Below, piece by piece: positions 26,797 to 35,433 of a stretch of DNA of 64,000 bases. The translations under genes and the position numbers were made by a program. The notes beneath the pieces are model-generated. The model saw nothing but the letters and a program-made list of their open reading frames with translations, was not told the DNA's origin and searched no databases. This DNA comes from Vibrio fortis (GTDB lineage Bacteria > Pseudomonadota > Gammaproteobacteria > Enterobacterales > Vibrionaceae): contig NZ_AP025488.1 in assembly GCF_024347475.1 (NCBI RefSeq), forward strand, positions 496,001 to 560,000, written 5' to 3'. Position 1 is the first letter of the stretch. Every line of letters begins with the position of its first letter.

Positions 26797-26847
26797 AAGT
26801 GTACAGATCTGTACTGTTTGATTTGAATGATACAGATCTGTACACTT
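26797..26847. promoter_or_regulatory. Paired TetR operators forming a 17-bp inverted repeat
   Basis: TACAGATCTGTA occurs twice (26802-26813 and 26831-26842). The flanking bases extend it to perfect 17-nt arms (26797-26813 and 26831-26847) around 17 bases. It lies 35 bp upstream of the HPP start and 57 bp before the TetR start. Confidence 0.8.
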
Positions 26848-26903
26848 CTTGCAATGGTATATTTCAAGCAGTGTTTTAAAACACATCTAACGAGTTGAAA
26901 GTA

Positions 26904-27443
26904 ATGAGCAAAAAAGATCTTATTCTGGATGTGGCAGAGTCTCTTTTTAATCGACTTGGCTACACCGCGGTAGGCGTTGACATGATTCGTGATGAAGCGG
27001 GGGTCTCGAAGACCTCGATGTATCGTCATTTTGGTTCTAAAACCAAGCTCATTGAATCGGTATTAGCAAGACGCCACCAAAGGTTTGAGCAAAGTTTAGA
27101 GGAGTATATTTCTCAAGCTCAGGATTTTGAGGGTAAGCTGTCTGCACTTTTGGAATGGCACTTCGACTGGTTCGCGCAAGATGACTTTAAGGGGTGTATG
27201 TTCATGCATGCACTTGCTGAGTTTAAGGAGTCAGAAAGTGAGATTACGGCTTTGTCTCAGCAACATAAAATCTGGATTAAAAACCTTGTTCATCGGGTTA
27301 TCAACTCCTCATCAAGCAGCGACCCTCGATCAGAAATGATGATGGTATTTTTGGAAGGTCTGATTGTAAGAAGTGAATTTGAAAGATTGGAAGCCGACAA
27401 GCAGCAGTACCACAAAACTTGGTTGATGTTAGCGGGTTGCTGA
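26904..27443 (+). CDS. TetR/AcrR-family regulator of the HPP gene
   Basis: The 179-residue regulator has a typical TetR DNA-binding domain (residues about 5-50: ILDVAESLFNRLGYTAVGVD, then TSMYRHFGSKTKLIESVL). The C-domain is of the short helical type (FKGCMFMHALAEF, a common AcrR-like element). I start at the ATG at 26904 rather than the in-frame TTG at 26895. The twin palindromes at 26797-26847 should be its binding sites. Ligand unknown. Confidence 0.9.
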   Translation: MSKKDLILDVAESLFNRLGYTAVGVDMIRDEAGVSKTSMYRHFGSKTKLIESVLARRHQRFEQSLEEYISQAQDFEGKLSALLEWHFDWFAQDDFKGCMFMHALAEFKESESEITALSQQHKIWIKNLVHRVINSSSSSDPRSEMMMVFLEGLIVRSEFERLEADKQQYHKTWLMLAGC

Positions 27444-27563
27444 TTCTTGTATGAAAAGAAAGGCGTGTTTGAGACAAGAAATCGCGCCTCATCTTGAGAT
27501 ATACTCTCGCTCTTGGTTCGCTACTGCGGGCAGAAAACAATTATTTTAAGGTAAGTTTTGAAG

Positions 27564-28361
27564 ATGCCACACCACAACATTAAGTTTATCGCTGCTGATA
27601 TGGACGGCACTCTACTCAATGAGCACGGTAAGCTCGATCCTGCATTCTTTGATCTTTATGAAAAGCTAGAAGCGCAAGACATTATGTTTGCTGCGGCTTC
27701 CGGTCGTCAGTACTACAGCTTAATGGAGACTTTCGCTCCGATTAAAGATCGCATGATGTTCGTTGCTGAAAATGGCACATTAGTGATGCACAAAGGTGAA
27801 GAGCTTTACAGCTGTACGATCGACAAAGCGTCAATTCAATCCATCATTAAAGAAGCACGTAAAATTGAAGGTGCTCACTTGGTGCTTTGTGGTAAGAAGT
27901 CGGCGTATATTGAAACGCAAGATGAGCAAGCGACCACCGAGTTTGCTAAGTACTACCACCGCTGCGAATACGTAGAAGATTTGCTAACGGTTGACGATGA
28001 GTTTATCAAAGTGGCCATTTGTCATTTTGAAGGTTCTCAGGAGTTTGTGAACCCTTCGATTAACGAAAAATTTGGTCAAGATTTTCAAGTCGTAGTCAGT
28101 GCTAAAATCTGGCTGGATGTGATGAATGCAGAAGCATCCAAAGGTGCGGCGATCAAACATCTTCAGAATACTTTGGGCTTCACATTCGAGCAGACGATGA
28201 GCTTTGGTGATTACCTTAACGATTACGAGATGCTAAAAGAGAGTTATCACTCTTACGCAATGGATAATGCACACCCACAATTGAAAGAGATTGCGCGTTT
28301 TAGTGCGCCGAGCAATAAAGAAGCGGGTGTTTTCCTGGTGATTGAAAAGCTTCTTAGCTAA
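27564..28361 (+). CDS. Cof-type HAD-family sugar-phosphate phosphatase
   Basis: The 265-residue HAD hydrolase has all four motifs: I, AADMDGTLL (nucleophile Asp in DMD near residue 10); II, AAASGRQYY; III, Lys in ASKGAAIKHL; and IV, SFGDYLNDYEML. The C2-type cap between motifs II and III is that of Cof/YbiV-like phosphatases, which act broadly on sugar phosphates and nucleotide-like substrates. The ATG at 27564 has AAGGTAAG upstream. It stands alone with a strong terminator, so no pathway is implied. Confidence 0.88.
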   Translation: MPHHNIKFIAADMDGTLLNEHGKLDPAFFDLYEKLEAQDIMFAAASGRQYYSLMETFAPIKDRMMFVAENGTLVMHKGEELYSCTIDKASIQSIIKEARKIEGAHLVLCGKKSAYIETQDEQATTEFAKYYHRCEYVEDLLTVDDEFIKVAICHFEGSQEFVNPSINEKFGQDFQVVVSAKIWLDVMNAEASKGAAIKHLQNTLGFTFEQTMSFGDYLNDYEMLKESYHSYAMDNAHPQLKEIARFSAPSNKEAGVFLVIEKLLS

Positions 28362-28390
28362 TCCGTCCCAACTTCTCTTATTTCATCGCA

Positions 28391-28420
28391 AACCAGCTCA
28401 TTCGTATGAGCTGGTTTTTT
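28391..28420 (+). terminator. Terminator after the Cof-type phosphatase
   Basis: AACCAGCTCAT-N4-ATGAGCTGGTT: 11-bp arms with T6. Confidence 0.92.
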
Positions 28421-28443
28421 GTTCGCGCGTTTTTAATTAGCGA

Positions 28444-29646
28444 TTAAACACATTGATTAGAGAGTGTGCATTCTGGGCTAATCTGCTTAACGAGTTGTGT
28501 CATCCAAAGTGCTGCGGCTAGTACAATGATGCCAGCAATTACAAACCCGTACACAATCGCGTCGGCTGAGGCTAAGAAAGCAATGAGCACGTAACTCAAG
28601 CTTTGCGTCATAGTAGCGAATAAGGTTAGGCAACCATCAACACGTCCTCGATGAGCCATATCCACAGAGTGGTGCATCCAGTTGGTTCGTGCAATTCGAT
28701 TGAGCGCGTTGAATGCACCAAGAGCTAGGGTTAGTGCGATGATGTAAATAGGATCAATGAGTTGGCCAATAGCCACCAAGGTCATACCAATGACGACCAT
28801 CGACACTTGCATAATGGTTTGATGAGAAATCATTTTAAGGATTTTAGGTATCAATAAACCAATAATTAAGGCTCCAACTCCTAAAGCTATGTTGTAAAGG
28901 GCTAACCAATCACCTGTAATTTCGATTTCAGAGAACCAAATAGGAACTAGACGACTGAGAAAGGTGAGGACTGGATAAGAGAGACACGACGCCATCAAAA
29001 AGGCAAAGAAAGAGGGTGATTGAACAATGAGCGTTTTTATCTCTACGAGTTGCTGCTTGAATGGTGTGCGAACGGATGACTTGATACGGCGCTGATAAGG
29101 GGTTAGCAGGTAGCTAATAGTTGCCAGTAAAGACGCGACACCTGCAAACAATCCAAACTCTATAATGCTCCATTTCTCCAATAGAATGACACCCAGCGCT
29201 CCTGCCCCTAATGTCGTAGATTGCATCACAATTTCTTGGTAGCTCGAGATCTTTGCGTACTCGGTTTGGTCATAGTTTTCTTGCGTAAATGCGTTGTTGG
29301 TATGCCAAGCCAAGTTACTTGATACCCAAAAGATCAATTGCGCTGCTCCTAACACCCAAAGGCTGCCCCAACCGACAACGTAGATCAAAGCGACCAAAAA
29401 TGCCGTCATGAATTGAATCACTTGCATCCACACCAATATGTTTTTACGTGAATGTCTGTCGATCAAAGCTGAGAAATAGGGCGTTGAACAGAAGGTTGTT
29501 AAAGTACAAGCCAATGCGGTGAGCGCAACAAACTCACCTTGACCGGGCTGACTGAGCATCAGCCAAGGTAGTGCTAGCATAAAAAGACCTGAGCTGATGC
29601 CATCAAAGAATCGTCCTGCAAGATAAGGTGGGGTTTTACTTTTCAT
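28444..29646 (-). CDS. MFS transporter controlled by SoxR
   Basis: The 400-residue protein has 12 hydrophobic segments in the MFS pattern (DRHSRKN loop near residue 63). It resembles the MFS group annotated as drug or unknown exporters. Its promoter shows a SoxR box (29689-29706) between TTGACC and TAGAGT elements 19 bp apart, the spacing of MerR-family activated promoters. It is divergent from soxR with 84 bp between the start codons. So it is probably a redox-cycling-drug efflux pump induced by SoxR. Substrate not known. Confidence 0.85.
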   Translation of the reverse strand: MKSKTPPYLAGRFFDGISSGLFMLALPWLMLSQPGQGEFVALTALACTLTTFCSTPYFSALIDRHSRKNILVWMQVIQFMTAFLVALIYVVGWGSLWVLGAAQLIFWVSSNLAWHTNNAFTQENYDQTEYAKISSYQEIVMQSTTLGAGALGVILLEKWSIIEFGLFAGVASLLATISYLLTPYQRRIKSSVRTPFKQQLVEIKTLIVQSPSFFAFLMASCLSYPVLTFLSRLVPIWFSEIEITGDWLALYNIALGVGALIIGLLIPKILKMISHQTIMQVSMVVIGMTLVAIGQLIDPIYIIALTLALGAFNALNRIARTNWMHHSVDMAHRGRVDGCLTLFATMTQSLSYVLIAFLASADAIVYGFVIAGIIVLAAALWMTQLVKQISPECTLSNQCV

Positions 29647-29688
29647 ACTCTGTCCATGTAATTGTGTTCGTTTTGAGCTACTCTAATT

Positions 29689-29706
29689 CCTAAAGTTAAC
29701 TTGAGG
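29689..29706. promoter_or_regulatory. SoxR box between the soxR and MFS promoters
   Basis: CCTAAAGTTAACTTGAGG matches the known SoxR palindrome CCTCAAGTTAACTTGAGG at 17 of 18 bases. On the minus strand it lies in the 19-bp spacer between TTGACC and TAGAGT. Confidence 0.92.
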
Positions 29707-29730
29707 TCAAACAGTTTTAGGAGAAAGTTT

Positions 29731-30177
29731 ATGCATATGACAGTCGGACAGGTAGCCAAGCGAGCTGGTGTCAGTGTTCCAACGTTGCATTTCTATGAGC
29801 AGAAAGGGCTAATCACTAGTACTCGAGATCAAGGCAATCGCCGCCAGTTTGACCGACAAATCTTGCGTAGAATTGCCGTTATCAAAGCGGCGCAAAATAT
29901 TGGTTTATCGCTGCAAGAGATCATTGATGCTCTAGCAACCCTGCCCACTCATCGAGCACCTAAGAAAGAAGAGTGGGAACAGCTCGCGTTGGATTGGAAC
30001 AAACAGTTAGAGGCAAAAATTCAAAGTTTAAAGAAGCTTCAAAATGAATTAAGTGGCTGTATTCATTGTGGATGTTTATCGATGGAGAAGTGCAAGCTAT
30101 ATAACCCAGATGACACGAAAGGGGTGCACGAAGCCGGTGGTAGTTTGATTCAAGGTAGGCCAGAGTCTGGTAATTGA
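29731..30177 (+). CDS. soxR: Redox-sensing activator SoxR (MerR family)
   Basis: The 148-residue regulator has the MerR helix-turn-helix (TVGQVAKRAGVSVPTLHFYE, near residues 4-23) and a C-terminal [2Fe-2S] site with the exact spacing CxxCxCx5C (CIHCGCLSMEKC, near residue 110-121). The cluster is oxidised by redox-cycling compounds and then activates the target promoter. The ATG at 29731 has TAGGAGAAAG upstream. No soxS gene is nearby; the only visible SoxR box belongs to the divergent MFS gene, as in bacteria where SoxR directly controls pumps and not soxS. Confidence 0.95.
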   Translation: MHMTVGQVAKRAGVSVPTLHFYEQKGLITSTRDQGNRRQFDRQILRRIAVIKAAQNIGLSLQEIIDALATLPTHRAPKKEEWEQLALDWNKQLEAKIQSLKKLQNELSGCIHCGCLSMEKCKLYNPDDTKGVHEAGGSLIQGRPESGN

Positions 30178-30311
30178 TCTTGCTGTCAACCAATATTGTC
30201 GGAAGGTCAGATCTATATAAGCTAGAACTAATTTATTATTGAACGACTGTTCATGTTTGGCTATATTAGTTCAACCAGAACAACTGTACGCAGAGTACTA
30301 AGTGATAAACG

Positions 30312-30962
30312 ATGAGTAATAAAATCCAGTTAGATGTGGTTTCCGATGTCATGTGCCCTTGGTGCGTGGTTGGATATAAAAATTTGGAAAAAGCGATTCA
30401 AGAGCTTGGGCTAGAACAGAATATTGAACTGCAATGGCAGCCTTTTGAGCTAAATCCAGATATGCCGCAAGAGGGTGAAAATCTTCGTGATCATCTGATG
30501 CGCAAGTATCAAATCACCGCAGAGCAGAGTCAGCAAAACCGTTTAAATATCGCTGAACGTGGTAAAGAGGTTGGGTTTACGTTCGACTTTTACGACGATA
30601 TGAGAATGGTGAATTCTCGCCATCTACACGTACTGCTTGAGTATGCTAGTGAGCATGGCAAACAAACTGAGTTGAAACTGCGCTTTTTCACCGCGCATTT
30701 TAGCGAACAGAAAGATCTTTCATACCTTAGCGTAGTAAAATCCGAGCTAGAGCAAGTTGGGTTAGACGCTGAAAAAGCCCTAGAGCGTTTGGAGCAGGCA
30801 TATCATATCGAACAGGTTGAAGCGCAAGAGTTCCAATGGCAAAGGCTGGGTATCTCATCAGTGCCAACCGTAGTGATCAATCGCACCAGTGCCGTAACGG
30901 GCGCACAAACGGTTGAAACCTATAAACAGATTCTATTAGAAGAGTTAGAGCAAGCGTCGTAG
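30312..30962 (+). CDS. DsbA-family oxidoreductase, FrnE-like
   Basis: The 216-residue protein has a thioredoxin-fold active site CPWC (SDVMCPWCVVGYK near residue 15) and the helical insertion of the FrnE/2-hydroxychromene isomerase branch. It has no signal peptide, so it is cytosolic, where its relatives act as stress-linked disulfide isomerases or oxidoreductases. The cis-proline region is visible as GISSVPTVVINR near residue 180. It is a single-gene unit upstream of a DNA glycosylase gene. Confidence 0.88.
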   Translation: MSNKIQLDVVSDVMCPWCVVGYKNLEKAIQELGLEQNIELQWQPFELNPDMPQEGENLRDHLMRKYQITAEQSQQNRLNIAERGKEVGFTFDFYDDMRMVNSRHLHVLLEYASEHGKQTELKLRFFTAHFSEQKDLSYLSVVKSELEQVGLDAEKALERLEQAYHIEQVEAQEFQWQRLGISSVPTVVINRTSAVTGAQTVETYKQILLEELEQAS

Positions 30963-31073
30963 ATATCTCCCTTGCTTCTCCAGTGTGTTTGCTGTTTTGT
31001 GACTATGTCGTTTTACAGCAAACATGCGAATCGATAGGCTTCTGTCATTCCTTTCATCAATCACAGGATCTCT

Positions 31074-32270
31074 ATGGAGTCACTGTCGCTTGCTCAAGCC
31101 CGAAAGATCATTCTGCACTCTCAGTTATTGCCACCTAAGCAGATTAAACAACCCTCCAAAGCAGTCACTTTGTCGGCAATAGAGCAGCTTGGTTACATTC
31201 AAATTGACACTATCTCTGTAATTCAACGTGCTCACCACCACACGTTGTGGAACCGAAATGCTCGTTACCACCCCAAGGATCTTGATGCGCTACTCGATCA
31301 GAAACAGGTATTCGAATATTGGTCACATGCCGCTGCCTATCTACCAATGCGTGACTATCGTTACAGTTTGTATCGCAAAAACGCTTTCAAAACTGGACAG
31401 TTGAAACACTGGTATAGAAAAGACCAAACACTGATGGATGGCGTGCTTAAGCGAATTGAGCAAGAAGGGCCTTTAATGGCTAAGGACTTTGAAGGCGAAC
31501 GTGCTAACAAAGGTGGTTGGGGTGGAAAACCCGCCAAGCAAGCATTGGAAACCTTATTCATGCAGGGTGACCTAATGGTGCCTAAGCGGGTCAATTTTCA
31601 CAAGGTTTACGACTTAGCCGAGCGAGTTATCCCCAGTCATATTGACACCAGTGTTCCGAGTGATTTCGAATATGCTCGGTATCTTATCGTCAAATATTTA
31701 GAGGCGAATGGAGTAGGGCTTGTTTCTGAAATAAGCTATCTGCTGAAAAACGTAAAGCCGCTGCTTAATCAAACCCTGCATCAAATGTTGGAAGAGGGGG
31801 AAGTAGTAGAAATCGCCATAGGGCAACAGAATTACTACATGCTTCCTCACTCGTTTGAGCTATTAAAGCGTCCGCTAAGTCGCAGCAAACTCAAGATTTT
31901 GTCGCCATTTGATAATCTGTTGATTCAAAGAAAGCGAATGACTGCACTGTTTGATTTCGACTACTTGATTGAATGCTACGTGCCAGAGGCGAAGCGTCAG
32001 TATGGCTATTTTAGTTTGCCGATACTGTGGCAGGGTGAGCTGGTGGCGCGCATGGATTGTAAGGTAGAAAGGAAAAAAGGCTGCCTTAATATCAATAACT
32101 TGGTGTTAGAGGGCAAGCTACAACAACAGGATGCCTTTATAGAGGCACTAACCCAAGAGTTGTCTCACTTTATGGCGTTCAACCAAAGTCATTACTGCGT
32201 TGTTCACAAGACTTCACCTTCCACACTTCGTCAACCCTTAGCTGAGCGTTTAAAGCGGCTATTTGATTAG
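31074..32270 (+). CDS. YcaQ/AlkX-type winged-helix DNA glycosylase
   Basis: The 398-residue protein is of the HTH_42/YcaQ superfamily, with GYIQIDTISVIQRAHHH near residue 40-56 as the hallmark catalytic stretch. It contains the Q-x-D pair reported for E. coli YcaQ, which unhooks interstrand crosslinks. WSHAAAYLPM follows near 88 and SPFDNLLIQRKR near 280. It is cytosolic and acts in DNA repair. Its 3' end overlaps the convergent LysR gene by 12 bp. No repair neighbours are adjacent. The crosslink-specific role is known for E. coli YcaQ, not shown here. Confidence 0.85.
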   Translation: MESLSLAQARKIILHSQLLPPKQIKQPSKAVTLSAIEQLGYIQIDTISVIQRAHHHTLWNRNARYHPKDLDALLDQKQVFEYWSHAAAYLPMRDYRYSLYRKNAFKTGQLKHWYRKDQTLMDGVLKRIEQEGPLMAKDFEGERANKGGWGGKPAKQALETLFMQGDLMVPKRVNFHKVYDLAERVIPSHIDTSVPSDFEYARYLIVKYLEANGVGLVSEISYLLKNVKPLLNQTLHQMLEEGEVVEIAIGQQNYYMLPHSFELLKRPLSRSKLKILSPFDNLLIQRKRMTALFDFDYLIECYVPEAKRQYGYFSLPILWQGELVARMDCKVERKKGCLNINNLVLEGKLQQQDAFIEALTQELSHFMAFNQSHYCVVHKTSPSTLRQPLAERLKRLFD

Positions 32271-33143
32271 TGCCAGTTCACTTAATATAAAGTCGACAAA
32301 GGTACGGTTTTTGAGCGATAGCTGCTTGGTTTTGTATAGTAGGTGTATGGGTTTTGGCTTAGGCGCTTGTCCAACTAAGATCTCTTTTAGTGTGCCTTTC
32401 TCTAACTCGTCTTTGACTAAAATTCGTGGCTGCAACAGCACTCCAACGCCTTGCAGTGCGGCATAGCGCAGCACATCCCCATTGTTAGAGGTTAAACGGA
32501 TATGTTCCGACGTTCCCGACTGAGTGGCCGTTTGTCTGGTTTGACTATCACCACGGCTAGAGTAGCTAAATCCTAGGGAGGGGTGTTTTGTCAGATCGTC
32601 CAGTGACGCGATCTTAGGGTGATGTTCTAGATAGCAAGGCGAAACGCAATAAATCATCTCATAATGGCCTAAGTGACGAGCGACCAAACTGGAGTCTGTA
32701 AGGTCACCGATACGCACGATCAAATCAATATCAGAAGAGTAGGGATCGACCAGATCATTATTGAGCATGAGCTCGACGTTGATACTTGGGTGTTGGCTCA
32801 AGAATTTAGCAATGATGGGAGCCAAAACCTTATTTCCATAGGTAATTGGGCTGTTAATTTTAACGGTGCCCTGTGGCCTATTTTCGAGTGTTTGGATCAG
32901 GTTTTCCGCGTTGCTGATATCTTCCAATATCCGTTTACACTCGCGGTAATAGAGTTGCCCTGAGTCAGTCAGCGACTGCTTGCGTGTGGTTCGGTGCAAT
33001 AGTTGAGTATTAAGACCCGTCTCTAGTGAATGGATATGTTTGCTGATCATAGTAGCGGAAAGTGCAAAGTGATCAGCCGCGCGCCGAAAACTGCCTTGCT
33101 CAACGACGTAAGCGAACACCTTCATACTGGTGAGTTTATCCAT
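32259..33143 (-). CDS. LysR-family transcriptional regulator
   Basis: The 294-residue protein has a LysR helix-turn-helix (FAYVVEQGSFRRAADHFALS near residue 10-29, then TMISKHIHSLETGLNTQLLH) and an effector domain of the CrgA/YafC-like group (GTVKINSPITYGNKVLAPII near 93). It is divergent from the monooxygenase and Gfo/Idh genes across 112 bp, so it probably activates them. It overlaps the YcaQ-type gene convergently by 12 bp. Confidence 0.88.
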   Translation of the reverse strand: MDKLTSMKVFAYVVEQGSFRRAADHFALSATMISKHIHSLETGLNTQLLHRTTRKQSLTDSGQLYYRECKRILEDISNAENLIQTLENRPQGTVKINSPITYGNKVLAPIIAKFLSQHPSINVELMLNNDLVDPYSSDIDLIVRIGDLTDSSLVARHLGHYEMIYCVSPCYLEHHPKIASLDDLTKHPSLGFSYSSRGDSQTRQTATQSGTSEHIRLTSNNGDVLRYAALQGVGVLLQPRILVKDELEKGTLKEILVGQAPKPKPIHLLYKTKQLSLKNRTFVDFILSELALIK

Positions 33144-33255
33144 ATTTCGACCTTATTAAACACTCTAGGTTTACAAACAATAAACGAAAGATGAGTTTAT
33201 CAATTATTAAGGGGTAATTATATTGAGGATGAATTAAAACTGTGGAAAGACAAGA

Positions 33256-33549
33256 ATGACTAATCCAATCTTCGTGACGGCGGAACTAAGAATAAAGCCA
33301 AACATTGAGCGTGCTGTTGCCATCGAGGCCATCGAACAATTCTGTGTAGACATGCAGAGTGAAGCGGGTTGCTTGCAGGCTATTGCAACCTATGATGAAA
33401 AGCAGAGTGATCGCGTTATATTGCTTGAGCAGTACGTCGATCGTGAAGCTATTAACCAACACTTTGGTATGCCTCATACACAGGCGTTTATCGAGCGTGA
33501 TATTGCGGAATTAGTGCAAGCATTTGAAACTCAAAAGCAGGAGCAGTAA
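33256..33549 (+). CDS. Antibiotic biosynthesis monooxygenase (ABM)-domain protein
   Basis: This 97-residue protein is a single ferredoxin-like ABM domain, like quinol monooxygenase YgiN or small dimeric dehydratase-like enzymes. Beta strands NPIFVTAELRIKPN and CLQAIATYDEKQSDRVILLEQYVD and the aromatic 'HF.....HTQAF' segment are visible. The reaction is unknown. It ends 3 bp before the Gfo/Idh gene, so the two form a tight operon, likely controlled by the divergent LysR protein. Confidence 0.8.
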   Translation: MTNPIFVTAELRIKPNIERAVAIEAIEQFCVDMQSEAGCLQAIATYDEKQSDRVILLEQYVDREAINQHFGMPHTQAFIERDIAELVQAFETQKQEQ

Positions 33550-33552
33550 GCG

Positions 33553-34530
33553 ATGAAATGGGGAATCCTAGGAACTAGCTTTATTTCGGGCGTAATGGCA
33601 GATGCAATCAAAGGTGATGTTAAAAGCGAGTTGTATGCAGTTGCTGGGCGTACAGAGAAAACACTGAACGAGTTTGCCGCGCAGTATCAGCCAACTCGAA
33701 CCTTCAATAGCTATGATGCTCTGATTGACGATGAGTCGGTCGATATTATCTACATCGCTCTACCTAACCACGTTCACCACGAATACGTAATCAAAGCCGC
33801 TCAAAAGGGCAAAGCAATTCTGTGTGAAAAATCGTTGTCGGTTGATATGAACAAAACCGAGCAAGCTCTGCAAGCGGTGAAAGAAGCGGGTGTGTTCTTT
33901 GCTGAAGGTTTGATGTACCTAAACCATCCACTGATCGCCAAGCTTCACCAAGAGCTGGCAACCGGTGAAATCGGTGACATACGCTCAATTCAAGGTTCAT
34001 ACGTGGCGGCGATTGACCAGTTTGTGAACCCTGAGAGCAAAGGCGCATTGTACAACTTAGGTTGTTACCCTATGTCACTGATTCACTCCGTCGCACAACA
34101 TCAGTTTGGTGAGTGTGTATTTGATGACGTGCAGATCTCAGCAATCGGCCGACGCGGTCAAGATGGTAACATTTGTGAATCATCAGCCTTGATACGCTTT
34201 AGTGACACTTTCACTGCGCAAGTCCACACTGCTGAAGACCACGGCTTAAAGCATGGCTTTACGGTTTTAGGCAGTAAAGGCTGTATCACGCTCGACACCA
34301 ATCCGTGGCTACCGACTGAAGAAAACACGTTCACGGTTGAGATCTATGAGACGTCGAAACGTGAAGTGAAAGTTGAAGCGCAAGGCGATGGATTCCACTA
34401 CCAAGTTCGAAACATTCGTCATGCTGTCGAGCTAGGTGAAAAACAACTCACAGCGCCAATGGCGACTCATCAAGATTCTCACGTAATCATGAAATTACTG
34501 ACTGATTGGGAACAAGCGGCAAGCGCTTAA
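33553..34530 (+). CDS. Gfo/Idh/MocA-family NAD(P)-dependent oxidoreductase
   Basis: The 325-residue protein has an N-terminal Rossmann domain (KWGILGTSFISGVMADAI near residues 2-19, the nucleotide-binding helix turn) and the family hallmark EKSLSVDMNKTEQ near residue 95, where Lys helps catalysis. The C-domain is the usual open sheet (YNLGCYPMSLI, QVHTAEDHGLKHGF). Members oxidise sugars, inositols or dihydrodiols, and the exact substrate cannot be read. The gene is paired with an ABM-domain protein. Confidence 0.88.
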   Translation: MKWGILGTSFISGVMADAIKGDVKSELYAVAGRTEKTLNEFAAQYQPTRTFNSYDALIDDESVDIIYIALPNHVHHEYVIKAAQKGKAILCEKSLSVDMNKTEQALQAVKEAGVFFAEGLMYLNHPLIAKLHQELATGEIGDIRSIQGSYVAAIDQFVNPESKGALYNLGCYPMSLIHSVAQHQFGECVFDDVQISAIGRRGQDGNICESSALIRFSDTFTAQVHTAEDHGLKHGFTVLGSKGCITLDTNPWLPTEENTFTVEIYETSKREVKVEAQGDGFHYQVRNIRHAVELGEKQLTAPMATHQDSHVIMKLLTDWEQAASA

Positions 34531-34545
34531 TCTGCATCTAAGTTG

Positions 34546-34598
34546 TCGACTCATGTTGAATGATCTCGCGGAGATATTATCAATAGAGCATGAGTCGA
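34546..34598 (+). terminator. Nested hairpin after the Gfo/Idh gene
   Basis: Outer arms TCGACTCATG / CATGAGTCGA (10 bp, 33-nt loop) enclose an inner ATCTC-GCG-GAGAT stem (34563-34575). The sequence after it is AT-rich but without a clean T-run. Confidence 0.55.
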
Positions 34599-34642
34599 TA
34601 TTAATTATTCTTCTCTAACGTCCTTTTCTACAATCTCCTATA

Positions 34643-34673
34643 AACCCTTTGCATTCGAAACAGCCAAAGGGTT
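34643..34673. promoter_or_regulatory. Hairpin in the leader of the next gene
   Basis: AACCCTTTG / CAAAGGGTT are perfect 9-bp arms around 13 bases, 70 bp upstream of the start at 34743. No T-run, so not a simple terminator. Confidence 0.35.
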
Positions 34674-34742
34674 CAATACAGCTTAAGAAATTAAAGTTGC
34701 AAAAACCTTATATTTTAAGGTGTTAAATAGGGATTCCGCTTC

Positions 34743-35081
34743 ATGCGAAAATCAGATAAGAAGATAGAAAATCAAATCAGAGACGTGCTGACCGATGTTT
34801 GTGAAGGCACTTTGAAAGGCTATGATGGTTTTCTTTGGGTGACTCATACGGTCAACTTTTCTTCTTTTCCCCAGAGTCTAAAAATTGTCTGTGTATTCGA
34901 TACTAATCAAGATAGAACGAACTTTTTAGAAGGTAGTGGTCAACAAAAGGTGGGTGTGGTGGTTCAAAGTGCATTCAACCAGGTTGGGATTAAATTGAAG
35001 AATCCTGATAAGCATATCAGTTACGACACTCAAGAAAGTTGCGACCGTGACCATCAAGGTAAGTGGAACTTGCGACTTTAG
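34743..35081 (+). CDS. Conserved-looking small protein of unknown function (112 residues)
   Basis: This cytosolic protein is a mix of strands and helices with no signal peptide (MRKSDKKIENQIRDVLTDVC, WVTHTVNFSSFPQSLKIVCVFDT). Vibrio databases sometimes label similar proteins as Fis-family regulators, but I see no Fis helix-turn-helix. The C-terminal CDRDHQGKWNLRL has one Cys and one His that could bind metal, but not a full motif. No function is proposed. It is followed after 50 bp by a small membrane-protein gene on the same strand. Confidence 0.7.
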   Translation: MRKSDKKIENQIRDVLTDVCEGTLKGYDGFLWVTHTVNFSSFPQSLKIVCVFDTNQDRTNFLEGSGQQKVGVVVQSAFNQVGIKLKNPDKHISYDTQESCDRDHQGKWNLRL

Positions 35082-35131
35082 TTCTGATGGTTCTTCAAAT
35101 GATCCCGCTGTATTGTGCATAAAGGCCATAA

Positions 35132-35428
35132 ATGGAAAAAAATCAAAGCTTGTTTAATAAGAGCGTATTACTCGGCACGCTCGGAGAACTCTCATGGCTA
35201 ACGTTATGTCTGCTTGCAGGAGGTGTCGTTTGGTTTGTTTGGATGGTGTGGGGAATCAGTGTTGTTCCCTTTGACGATCCTTACCTTTCCGATGCTGAGT
35301 ATCAGCACTTAATCGAGCAGGAAACTCAGATGATCAACGCTGGTCTATGGGGAGGTAAGCTCTATATTGCAAGTGTGGTGACGTTTTTCACTGTTCGGAT
35401 TGTAAAAGTGTTTCGAGCACAAAAGTAA
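35132..35428 (+). CDS. Small membrane protein of unknown function (98 residues)
   Basis: One or two hydrophobic stretches (near residues 12-42: LGELSWLTLCLLAGGVVWFV, and 78-92: YIASVVTFFTVRIVKVF) flank a charged, tyrosine-rich middle (DDPYLSDAEYQHLIEQETQ). The ATG follows TAAAGGCCATAA, a weak ribosome site. It may be co-transcribed with the 112-residue gene 50 bp upstream, and its 3' end faces the minus-strand gene at 35434. No family recognised. Confidence 0.6.
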   Translation: MEKNQSLFNKSVLLGTLGELSWLTLCLLAGGVVWFVWMVWGISVVPFDDPYLSDAEYQHLIEQETQMINAGLWGGKLYIASVVTFFTVRIVKVFRAQK

Positions 35429-35433
35429 AAAAA

